From positions 1,755,897-1,819,896 of the forward strand of contig MU004184.1 of NCBI GenBank assembly GCA_010093605.1: a DNA stretch of 64,000 nt, given 5' to 3'. The first letter of the stretch is position 1, and each line of letters starts with the position of its first letter. This document shows positions 54,609 to 64,000 of this stretch, in pieces. The position numbers and the translations under genes are program-made. A model generated the notes under the pieces. The model made no database searches. It saw nothing but the letters and a program-made list of their open reading frames with translations, and was not told where the DNA came from. The DNA comes from Lophium mytilinum. Lineage: Eukaryota; Ascomycota; Dothideomycetes; Mytilinidiales; Mytilinidiaceae.

Positions 54609-55670
54609 CGAGATGTCTCATGCCTATGCATGATTTGAAAAACAGGATGTAAAGGTTTGGAGACCGTGAATTAGCTTGTGGTTACTGCTAACATGAATCT
54701 AGGTATCTAAACTATATGGTCTTATATCAGGCCTCTGTTATTTATGCTTTGAAAGCTAGCTGAACGACCTGAGCCGCCTCATGCCTATGCAAGAAATGAA
54801 AATCAAGATGTAAGAGTTCGTAGGCTGCAAATTGAGTTCCAAGCATAGCTGACCGCATATCTAGGTATTAACTCTTCTAGGCGTGAAATCGCGGCTTTAC
54901 TGCATCTGAATTTTCAACTACAAAACCACGCGAGCCACCTCTTGCCTATGCATGATTTTCGAAACGAGATGTAAAGGTTTGGAAGCCGTAAATCAGGTCG
55001 CAGATACTAATGATCGATTACTAAGAGTACTTTTTACGAGACGCTAGATTGGGGCTTTAGCGCGTGCGAATTATCAGGCTCTTTAAATATCCAAGACACC
55101 TTATGCCTATGCACGATTGAATAAAACGGGGTATTAAGATCTAGAGGCTGTAAATCACGTCGCAAGTACTGCTACTTAGAAACAGCATGTAGATCTTACT
55201 AGAACCTAGAACAAGGCTTTACTACGTACAGAAGCAGAACCGTATAGTGTCTCAGCGTGATGAACGAAGAACGGCTCGTAGCGCGACTGCGAGGCGTGGA
55301 GAAGGTAGAGGTCGAAGCCGCGCTAATTTTCTAGGCTTCTGAAGTATCTATAACACCTTATACCTATATAAGAGTATAGAAGTAAGATGTAATAGAACTA
55401 GAAGCGTAAATTAGCTTTTAGTTATTGCTAATCTAAAGCTAGATATACATTCTACCAGGCCCTATATTGGACCTAAGTTGCTTGCGTTCTGCTACTACAC
55501 TGGGCTATCCGAGGCGGGAATTAGGTTGCAGTTATTACTAATCTGTATACAGATGTAAATTCTACTAAACGCTGAATGAAGCCTACATTACTTGCTCTCT
55601 ACCAACATATCGGACTATTCGAGCCACCTCATGCCCATGCATAAAAGTCCGAACGAAAAATAAAAGACCT
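54609..55670. repeat. Tandem array with 161 bp period, about seven diverged units, RIP-like decay
   Basis: The core TGCCTATGCA starts at 54621, 54782, 54943 and 55104: three intervals of exactly 161 bp. Further cores are TACCTATATA at 55361 and TGCCCATGCA at 55632, with an incomplete unit between them (about 55510-55619). Each unit continues with GATGTAA, then an AGnC(G/T)GTAAAT block and TTACTGCTAAT-like words. The 257 bp gap between cores 4 and 5 is explained by a ~92 bp GC-rich insert (about 55229-55320). Core 5 differs from the others by C-to-T and G-to-A changes in CpA/TpG contexts, as RIP produces. The array ends at the stop codon of the GH28 remnant. Confidence 0.85.
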
Positions 55671-56684
55671 CTAAGCCTCGAACGTCAAATTCGCAACATG
55701 CTCATTAGCAAACATCGGGAAGTAATCCGTCGTATAATACCACGCCGGCTTAGCCATCGTATCTGAAATCAGCTTCCCATTAATCGTCAAATTCTGAAAC
55801 TTTACAAACTTAATCCCCCGCTCCTCATTATACCCCAGCAAGAGCGACGGGCGCGCGTTCTCACCCGTATACGACAAATCCTTAATCGTCACATTCTCGA
55901 TGCCTCGCCCGGGTGACGTGTTATACATAGTATTGTACGTAATCCGCATGCTAACCAGCCGCCCAAGGCGGAAGTCCTCGACGCGGATATCCTCAATATG
56001 CACGTTCTGGATGAAGTTGTCGTCGCCGGGGTTGATGGCAATGCAGCCCTGGTACCACATCTGGAACTCGCGATGGTCGAGGATGTCAATGTTGCGGATC
56101 GTAACGTCGCTCATAGTCTCCGGGTTGGGCGTGTTGCCGTGCGTTCCGATGTTGCTCGGGTGAGCGACGTCAGCCCATAGCGCCGAGTTCTGGATCGTGA
56201 TGTTTCTCGAATCCCCCGAGTAGTTCCAGCGGTGCTGGTAGATGGCCATGTTGTCGTCCGAGTTGCGCATGAAGACGCCGTCGATCAGAGTGTCCTGGCA
56301 GCAGAAGAGGTCGATGCCGTCGCCATTGCCCTTGGAACTGAAGGAGTGGACGTTGCGGATTGTGAGCCCTTTGACTTCGCCCACGGTTACGGCATAGCCG
56401 TTTGGATCGGGCATGGTGACGCCTTCGATGCTGATGTCGCTTGAGTATTCGGCTTTTATTGCCCCGGCGGGGTTGTTGTAGAGGATGCCGCGGCCTCGCA
56501 CGCCTGCGTTGGTCACGTTCCCGAGATATACGTTGGCAGTGAGTACTGCGCCGCCGGCTAGGTACACAGTCTTGCCGCTAGGGACATTCAACTGGTTGCC
56601 GTTAACACTGTGTACTCCGGGGCCGTAGTAGATCACGTCTGGGTCATCCTCAGATGGGACGTTGTCCTCGATATCGTTGGTCAA
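55671..56684 (-). pseudogene. 5'-truncated GH28-like (polygalacturonase fold) gene
   Basis: 337 codons of a right-handed beta-helix glycoside hydrolase, family 28 type. Seen blocks: SEDDPDVIYYGPGVHSV (usual entry to the helix after an N-terminal ~100 aa domain), GRGILYNNPAGAIKAEYSSD, SSKGNGDGIDLFCCQDTLID and RNSDDNMAIYQHRWNY, the two-Asp region being the probable active site, and WADVAHPSNIGTHGN. The C-terminus NLTFEA is complete. The N-terminus is not: there is no ATG at the beginning, an in-frame TGA lies five codons upstream of the TNDIEDN start, and the ~300 bp before the neighbouring ferric reductase gene show neither a signal peptide nor the missing domain. The helix part has no internal stop. 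So it is a recently truncated gene, or its first exon is displaced and unrecognised. Confidence 0.7.
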
Positions 56685-56987
56685 ATCATCTGATCACGCC
56701 CGTGATAAAGGGCGAGGCTGACGCACACTGCTCCTGGCGAGAATTTATACTCACAAGGTCCACTTAGTTCATACTCTCTCACGAACCAGAGCTGCATCGC
56801 GGGCAGGAAAAGATCTTGCATCGCCAGCATAGATTCTTGCCTCAGCAGCGATAGCCTCGCTAGGATGTGGAGAGTGATACATGATACAAGAGCATCTAGT
56901 TAAGGGAAAGCACAGCAGAACAAAATGCCACCACACTTACTGCAAAGCTAGCTATACAAGTATTGCGTGACCGAATAACCGCAGCGA
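56685..56987. other. Spacer upstream of the GH28 remnant
   Basis: 303 bp between the GH28 fragment and the ferric reductase stop. An AG acceptor-like GATCAG precedes the fragment (about 56690), but no plausible upstream exon is visible. Confidence 0.5.
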
Positions 56988-59479
56988 TTACCAACCAAAT
57001 GTCTCCGTGTGCAGAGCAACCTCTTGCATTTTGCCCTCCAGCACTCTTCGCTGTAGTCTCGCCACAGCATTCGATAGATCAGCTTTCATACTCTCTGGTC
57101 CACAACCTACACGACGCCATGTCAGTAGCCGACTCCCAACTCTCACAACACTTCCAAGACTCGGAGGCTTACTTAGAACAATGGCCCGGTTACCATCCAC
57201 CAGGCGCCCCAGCACACCGCTCAATATCGGTTTCTGGTAGCTTACCATAAGCATCTCGTTCAACTCCACTGGGCCGCTCTCCATCTTGCCAACCTCCACA
57301 GCTCTAGCCTGATCCTGATTTCCCATTGCAACCATCATCTCGTAACTCCACCCACGACTCCCCTTCGTCCTACCCACGCCTCCGTACACCGGGCTCGGAC
57401 AAATCGGCATCTCTACACTCTTCCTCATTTCCGCTGCCGAGCCCGATCTCAAGCCAACGTCCTCTTCACTCCCTACCAGGATATCTTCCCCTCCCGCAGT
57501 CACAAACACCTCAATCCCGACCCTCGCCTTCCCTTTAATGTCCCTAGCGTCTCTCAAGACAGTCTTGATCTCCTCCCTGACCCAACCGATCCACTCAGCA
57601 CTCCTAATCATCCACACAAGATGCAACCGCGTCGTTCTTACCTCATCATCCCGCATAGCCCTCGAAATCGTAAGCAACTGCGGCAACACAGCCGTGATCC
57701 CACTCCCACCCGCCACACAAACAACCGTATCATACAGCCTATGCAGCGGCCTCGCATGCCCACCATACGGCCCATCGATGATCGTGCGGAGAGCTAGGCG
57801 TTTGACCCTTCCCTCCTTCTCCCTCTTCCTTTCCCCTCTTACAACAACCTTCTCCTGCACCACTTTTTCCACATCCCCACCAATTTCAATATTGGAAGCT
57901 ATCGGGGTTACAACTCCACTCCCCGCCGGACTCGTACTAGTCTCCTCAATCCCCTCCACCAACCCCCCCTCACCCAAACGCCGCGTAAACCCCCGCTGCG
58001 CTCTCACTAGAAACACAACCTCATTTCCCTCCTTCCTCCCGTCCATAATCTCATCATCTCGCGCAGGCACGCTCGCGATTGTAAAAGGGTGGTTCGCAAA
58101 CCACGAGATTTGAGGCAGGCGAATGAAAGCGTGTTGTCCCGGTTTCCAGGTCATACCGCGCGGTACCGAGACACTGACGCGGGTCATGCGGCCAGGGAGG
58201 TGAGTGAGCTTTGTTGGAAAGCCAGTGAGAGAGCGGGAGTAGAAGAGGTTAGGGTGATTGAGGCCACGGATGAGGGAGGTCAGTGCCCAGATTACAACGG
58301 TAGCGTAGAGGTAGGTCGGCTGTGGGGCGTGAGTGGGAGGGTTTGAAGGGAGGGAAAAGGAGAGGGGTACGGACGGACATGTATTCGCCTCTTGTGTGCC
58401 AGCAGAGTAGTGCGAGGTAGGCGATAGCGAGAAATATGTGGGTGTAGGCGAAGAGCTCGTAGGCGCGTTTCCGGAAGTAGGGGAGGGAGAGGAGGGCGAG
58501 GGAGAAAACTGTGGAGTAGAGGGGTGTGCCAGACAGCTGGGAGGAGGTATGGTATTAGTTGATGCTTATTCGGTTACTATAGTAATGTCAATGCTGCTTA
58601 CCTCACGTCTCTCGTCTTTGTAGAGCTGATTTAGCATAGACCATCCGCCGTCGCGGATAGGGGAGATCAAATGGGGTATCTGCGGAGTATGTGAGTACGG
58701 TACATTCAGGTGCGAAAGCATTACTTACCATATGTATCGTAGAGAAACAGAAGAGAAGGTATGCGCAGTAACGATGGAAAATGGTAAGTTTCGTGTAGCA
58801 GATGCCGGTCAAGAAAGTGATGATATTGACCTTGCCTGCCAAAGCAACAAGGAGTGGTGTCAATGCTCTGGCATTTTCGAGGAAGGTCAGAACAGGGTAT
58901 CATAGATTGAAATGGTGTCGACGTCAAGGTCAGGACTTACGAGATGATGAAAGCACACCTCACAGACAGTGGCGGAGATCCGAATCTGAACAACGACCGA
59001 AGGTATACATGCTGTGGCCAAGGGAGGATGGTGAAGAAAGCCGTAGAGAAAGCGAGCAAGGATAGAACACCGAATGAGGTTTGTCGTAGACCAATCGCTC
59101 TTCCAAATCGTCCATTCAGTCGTCGATACGTAAAATACCGCCCCAATGCAACAAGTCTGTGGGTCCAAGATGGCCTCAGCCGCTTTCTGCTCTTTTTTCG
59201 TGGGAGGGCATGGTCGCTCAGGATGTGGTAGAGATGTATGATGACGAAGACCAAAATCCAGAAGGAGTAAAACCAAACGGTGTACTTCCCATATTCCAAC
59301 TGGCTCAACAGCGGCGCAATCCTCTCCGACTCCGCGAACCCAGCTATAAACGCTGTACATGTATCATTTGTACAATGAGGATCTTTTATTGGTAAATCCG
59401 CCACAGATACATTGGTTGGAAGAGGAGTGCCAGGCCATCCTGGCGGCGCATACACCTGATCCGTAGGGCTCGGCGCCAT
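56988..59479 (-). CDS. Ferric-chelate reductase (FRE-type, haem + FAD/NADPH membrane oxidoreductase)
   Basis: Transfers electrons from cytosolic NADPH across the membrane to reduce Fe(III) or Cu(II) for uptake. Five exons: 59479-58941, 58867-58729, 58679-58602, 58536-58375, 58319-56988, 749 aa. The N-terminus carries Asn-x-Ser/Thr sites and a CTNDTCTAF segment, then the first helix FYSFWILVFVIIHLYHI. The haem-ligating helices hold FHRYCAYLLFCFSTIHM and YTHIFLAIAYLALLCWHTRG (paired His). The FAD motif is NHPFTIASVP; the NADPH motifs are IDGPYGGHARPL, VAGGSGITAVLPQL and GCGPES. The end NAVARLQRRVLEGK ... TFGW is typical. The fourth intron uses the weak donor GTCCGT (TACATGTCC|GTCCGT), chosen because it alone keeps the frame into PTYLYATVVIW. 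Start MAPSPTDQV is the only nearby in-frame ATG. Confidence 0.93.
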
Positions 59480-60305
59480 CGTCAAGTCCAAGCACCGGTT
59501 ATGTCAGACCGTTAGGAATATGACGTGCTCTGGACCATCTGCGGGGAAGGGCGGATTGCTAATGCTCATCGATCTGGACTGCAGAGGTCCTTGTCGCCAG
59601 GTCTTTATCAAGCACCGGGTCCCTATCCTCGTGTGACAATTTCCAATCGAGCTTCAGAGCACAGTATTGATCTCACATGTACTCCCTCCATGGTCCGGAA
59701 GGCACCTGGCGATATCGAACGATAGTGGTCAAGGCGTGGTGAAGTCATCCAGCATCCAGAACCATCAACGCCGGCTCATAATGGTGGAAAGCCTGATGCT
59801 TATCGCACGGAAGAAGTCTCTCCGGATTTAGAGCCACCCCGCGACGCCCCACGGGGTACTCCAGAGTACATACAGAGGTTAGCGAGCAGTAACCTGGAAC
59901 ATATCTCCTTACTTTCGTCGCCACTTCAATTCAGGGCAGATGCCTAATTCGACCGCATCGATATGACACGACATGAAAACGTCTTTAAGGCTGATATCGG
60001 GTGCGACAAGGGGCGAAAAGGACACGAAAAGGGAAAGTTAGACACGCAGGAACATATTGGCACGGAACCGAAGAACGTCATAGCATGCATGAACACGACA
60101 TTGGCAGGAAAAAAATCCCGAAAGAGACGGAAATAAGTACGGACTGAAGTCAAGACAGAGAAGGGTAAAGTTCTTAATATTTTGAAAGAGCTATTGGATG
60201 ATATGCGTTAGCGGACACGAGACATTTTCATATCGTTAAAACCAACTGTACAAGTCGTGTCCGATTTTTCTTAATCTACCTCGGACTCCAGTGCCAGAAG
60301 CCAAA
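59480..60305. other. Upstream region of the ferric reductase
   Basis: 826 bp between the ferric reductase start and the PrpD stop, both on the minus strand. No second gene. I did not find a convincing HGATAR iron-regulator (SreA) site cluster. Confidence 0.45.
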
Positions 60306-62101
60306 TTAATTCTTCACATACAGGTCGACGTAAGTGTCAACATCCATCTCATCCAAGGTCTTGGCATCCGTGCCGAGCTTGACGAGTTTGTCGACGTGTT
60401 CGGCCGGGAAATGCGGTCCGAGATGCCTCTTGTACTTTTCGAGAATATGGGGTTTCGCCTCATCACGTCGGAGCCTGTGGCCCAACGGAACCTCAACAAC
60501 TTCCTCATCGAGGACGGTTCCATCCTTTAGCTTCACAGTCAGAGCGTTGGAGATAGTGCGCTTCTCTGGGTCATGGTAGTCGGCGGTGAACTTGGGGTCT
60601 TCCACGCAAGAAATACGTTGTCGGAGAGACTCGACGAGGGCTGATGTTGCTGCCTCGCCGCCATCGGAGTAGTCGGTAGCTTCTAGACGGTCGAACACAA
60701 ACATGGTGGACACCATGTACTAAGAGCTTGTCAGTGATTCATCTCTCGAAAACAGGTTGCACACGTACCTGGACGCAATGGTCACGGTCGGCGAAGTTGT
60801 CCATGGGCTTGAATTGTTTGTCGATGATACGAATGCAAGCTTCGTGGGTCCTGTTTACAACGCTATCAATGTCTTCGGCGGTCTTACCTAGCGCCTTTAG
60901 CTTCTTGTTGAGCTTCTGGGCGGCCTCGACAGCGGTTTGGGAGTGAAATTCAGCTACAACAGACGGTTAGGAGTGATTACAATATGTGCTTCGGGGAACT
61001 AACCCGGGTAAGAGACCTTGAAGAGCACGTTCTCCATGACGTAGCTGCCATACGGTCTTTGGAACTTGAAGGGCTTGCCACCAAAGTTCACATCGTAGAA
61101 ACCCCATGTTGGAGCTGACAGAACTGTGGGCATTCCACCCTCGCCACCCGCTACTTTTAGGACAAGGTTCACAGCCCTTTCGCACGCATTTCCGGCAGCC
61201 CATGACTTTCGCGACATGGTGTTGGGGGAATGCCTGTATGTCCTCAAATCTTGACCGTCAGCCCATGCCTGGGAGACGGCATCCCGTGTTTGAGACTCGG
61301 TCAAGCCAAGCATCTGAGACACAACGGCAGTGGAAGCGACCTTAACCAACAAAACATGGTCCAGGCCGACCTTGTTGAACGAGTTCTCCAGGGCCAAGCA
61401 GCCTTGAATCTCGTGTGCCCTAATCATGGCCTCGAGCACATCCTTGATCTTGAACACCTTGCCGTTGCCCACGTTGCCGCCGGCCTTGTTTGTCCGCGAT
61501 GCCCAATCTGCAACAGCCAGAATAGCTCCCAGGTTGTCTGAGGGGTGACCCCACTCAGCAGCCAGCCAGCAGTCATTGAAGTCCAACCACCGGATCGTGG
61601 CACCAATGTTGAAAGCGCCCTTCACGGGGTCAAGCTGGTAGGGCGTACCGGGGACTTTTGTGCCGTTTGGCACCACGGTGCCTTTCACTACCGGGCCGAG
61701 GATATTCGTGCATTGTTCGAATTCAAGTGCTTTTAGACCGCAGCCCAGAGTGTCTATTAGGATCCACCGCGCGGTATCGATCTATTTAGAGAGCATTAGA
61801 ACACTTTCTAGGAATACGGTGAGGGGTATCATACAGCGAGTGGGGTATCGACTGCCACATTGTGCACATAGTTGGCGATGTCCTTGATCTCGGGGTCGAA
61901 TTCGCGGTTGCTCGGCTCGATAGGAGCCATGCTGCGGAAGGGGGATGATGTCGAGAAGGGAGCAGCAATGGCAGCACGTTGGAGGAGGGGAGTGCGGGTC
62001 GCGGCGAGAGCAATTGGCCGTGTTGCTTTGCAGGCGATGCTAGCTCGCTGTCTAATAGTGCGGGATGCGGTGCTGCAGAGGTTGCGACTGAAGGCCGACA
62101 T
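60306..62101 (-). CDS. 2-methylcitrate dehydratase (PrpD family)
   Basis: Dehydrates 2-methylcitrate to 2-methyl-cis-aconitate in the methylcitrate cycle that clears propionyl-CoA; in fungi the step is mitochondrial. Four exons: 62101-61835, 61781-61004, 60953-60769, 60719-60306, 547 aa. The first ~60 residues ([20 protein letters not shown] ... FSTSSPFRS) are Arg/Ser/Ala-rich with no acids, a clear matrix-targeting presequence. The MmgE/PrpD body follows: [75 protein letters not shown] and [19 protein letters not shown]. The C-terminal lid domain is [18 protein letters not shown] ... HPEK-like region ... [16 protein letters not shown]. All introns are GT-AG and in frame. Confidence 0.93.
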
Positions 62102-62934
62102 GATCAGATTAGCCCCGTGCTGTACCTGGACGTTGTCAATGCAGTTCAGGCAAAGGAAATTGAGCCCGTACGCGAAATTCTGGGGTTTGTGGAAAGGTCA
62201 ATTGGCGGATGAAGCTCTCGACTTGTATGAGGCGGGACGGGTAGCGGGCACGGCGAGCGGTGCGGGATCGCAACCCTCGGTAAACTTCGGAAGAGTAAAT
62301 CCTTACACCACCACAAAACCGAGCCAGCTGCTGAAAGTTTGGGTGGCCGGCGGGAGGATAGCGCTTTGCTCCAGGTATCCGAAGATTTGGATAAGAAACG
62401 TGGTCTGGTACGTGGGCAGGTTGTCGAGTATTCTAACGGTTCTATCAAAATCATCTTCCCCGCACTCCGCAACTCTCCATCCTCAAGAGCTTCGGCATAC
62501 GCCGACATATTTTACCTATAGCTTTCAAACGAGACCGAAGTCGGGTAGTCATGTGCCCGGAGAAAGGGGCCAGACGCAATCTAATAAGTTGTCTTTACCT
62601 CTTAGGCCGAGCGGCTTTGAGCTTTTTGCTTCGAGTCTACCCTCGGCATAAAAAGGCTGCTGTCTGGTATTGTCCTTTTAACACGTTTCTTTCCTTTGTT
62701 TTCAAACTTCTGGGCTTCCCAATCCTACAAAAGTTCAAGGAGTGGAGATGTCTTAGGTTGACTTTGGTTAGGAGTTCAGTCAGAATCTAAGAAGATAACA
62801 TATACTCTGGTCTACTCTATGTCTACGCTCTAAAGTTTCCAATATCTCATCTCTCGAACCCTACTCTACTCTCTCGAAGCGTTCGAAGTCACTTTCTACT
62901 AGAAGCCCCTGAGATCTGACCCAATATCCGCTTC
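62102..62934. other. Spacer between PrpD-type and histidine-phosphatase genes
   Basis: Promoter of the PrpD gene and 3' flank of the phosphatase gene. A tRNA-like pair of words (GGCCGAGCGG near 62606, GCTTCGAGTCT near 62629) is too closely spaced to be a tRNA gene. Confidence 0.45.
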
Positions 62935-63792
62935 CTACTGTTGAATTGGGAAGCCAACGCCAATCAAGAATGCAGGCTCCTCAATGTTGTGATGTTGATA
63001 GCTATATAGAGTCAGTAGGCATCGCTCACATTCCAGTCTAAACTCACCTCAACACACCCACAGCCCCTGGCTCCAACATCATCGAAAGCGGAAACTCCAT
63101 CGGATACTTCAACCACCTCTTCGTGAATGCCCTCAACAAATGCCCATGCGCCACAAGCACTACATCACAAGCCTTCTCCCCATGCATATTCGCGGCCTGA
63201 AAGCCATGGATGTCTTTGATCAGATCATCAAGCCTCTCTGTAACCTGCTGCGCAGATCTATGGAACTTGTCAGCACCCACTCATGAACCGTCCAAATCTG
63301 GATATCACTCACTCTCCCTCCTCACACCCGTCCCTCCAAATATCCCACCCGTTCCCATCTAATCCCCTACTCGTCCTCCCCTCCCTAATCTCGTGCGTCT
63401 TCAACCCCTCATACAGCCCGTAACCCCACTCTGCTAGTCTTTCCGTCTCGCTCACTTTCCCCTTTTGATCTAGCTGCTTGCCGTGCTCGCCGAATGCTAG
63501 CTCGAATGTTTTCTGGGCACGTCGTCTGGGACTGACGAAGATATGGGCAAGTTTTGAAGGGTCCACCAATTTGCCAGGACCTACGATCATGGCCCCTGAG
63601 GCAAGAACTTGGGCTTCGCCGTGCGGAGTGAGCTCCAGCTCGGTTGTGCCGGTGTAGCGGCCGTTTTTGGACCATTCGGTTTCGCCTGGGCAATACTTAG
63701 TCCCAGTAGTTTAGATGTGAGACTTCATTGAAATGTCTAATACCGTGTCTATAGAGGAAAACACGAGGGGTGCCAGCATCTTTGTCGGTCAT
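62935..63792 (-). CDS. Histidine phosphatase / phosphoglycerate-mutase-like protein (SHB17-like)
   Basis: Four exons: 63792-63744, 63685-63313, 63257-63048, 63001-62935, 232 aa. The catalytic RHG motif, VFLYRHGETEWSKNGRYTG with phospho-accepting His 16, is formed across the first junction. SPRRRAQKTFELAF supplies the second Arg, AEWGYGLYEG the general acid Glu, and VLVAHGHLLRAF the second His. The length and the RYTGTTELELTPHGEAQ wording match fungal SHB17-like sugar bisphosphatases (sedoheptulose-1,7-bisphosphate in yeast), but paralogues act on other phosphoesters, so the substrate is not proven. The C-terminus YQHHNIEEPAFLIGVGFPIQ comes from the short last exon. Cytosolic; no signal. Confidence 0.9.
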
Positions 63793-64000
63793 CCTGGTCG
63801 CTGGTTTTGAAGCTGTTGCTGAGGTTAGGGAAGGGCATTTAGATCAGACGAGAATATTTACGGCAGAAAAGAACAGAAAAATACCCTCGCTCTTGAAGTA
63901 ATAATGTGAGAAGTGTCTGACAATGGTTGCTCCAAAATTCTCACAACTCCTTCGTCACTTCTAGGGTTTGGGAAGATCTAGAATACAGTTGGCGAGAATA

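Noticed and set aside
54609-55670. CRISPR-like reading of the regularly spaced repeat
   Set aside because: The repeated word is part of a longer diverged unit, not a fixed repeat with unique spacers, and the host is a eukaryote.
62600-62645. tRNA-like A-box and B-box words
   Set aside because: The boxes are only about 20 nt apart, no acceptor stem pairs, and no anticodon arm can be drawn.
61872-62651. 259-codon plus-strand frame opposite the start of the PrpD gene
   Set aside because: It covers the antisense of the mitochondrial presequence and then spacer; no recognisable content.

Overview
The window comes from a filamentous ascomycete nuclear genome (Pezizomycotina; Dothideomycetes is my best guess from the flavour of the proteins, but sequence alone does not fix it). 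The signs are eukaryotic genes on both strands split by 45-120 nt GT-AG introns with CTAAC/CTGAC-type branch points, a Zn2Cys6 regulator, a Csx2-type BAR-PH-ArfGAP protein, eIF3b, ARPC4, a Rec8-type cohesin and cell-wall hydrolases. I see no operons, tRNA, rRNA, CRISPR array or intact transposon.

Left part (1-18.3 kb): a partial DnaJ protein, a small membrane-associated protein, a seven-exon HSL-type esterase that needs a GC-AG intron, a two-finger protein, a Zn2Cys6 regulator, two separate NmrA/isoflavone-reductase-like oxidoreductases (each with a TATATAAG box about 100-120 bp upstream), a membrane-anchored proline-rich repeat protein, and lineage-type hypotheticals. Spacers are long (0.6-1.4 kb).

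Middle (18.3-49.1 kb): mostly conserved housekeeping genes: eIF3b, the ArfGAP, an M1 aminopeptidase, a synaptojanin-like inositol phosphatase, a cupin protein, a kleisin (Rec8-like), the proteasome deubiquitinase Ubp6, and ARPC4, which shares a 275 bp promoter with Ubp6. A secreted GH5 endoglucanase and an MFS transporter are divergently arranged. Two copies of a 170 bp dispersed element, in opposite orientation, sit in the two tail-to-tail spacers at 18.3 and 31.5 kb, and a 37 bp companion block lies on opposite sides of it in the two copies.

Right part (49.1-64 kb): repeat-rich and decaying ground alternates with intact metabolism genes. It holds a frameshifted gene remnant, a four-copy ~109 bp minisatellite, a ~1 kb array with a 161 bp period that shows RIP-like decay and runs up to the stop codon of a 5'-truncated GH28 gene, then an intact ferric reductase, a PrpD-family (2-methylcitrate dehydratase) enzyme and a histidine phosphatase. 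The repeat structures and decayed genes of this part, together with the permuted 170 bp element, are the least explained features. I did not find a convincing new multi-gene system. All gene models were spliced by eye; coordinates are given exon by exon so they can be checked against transcripts.
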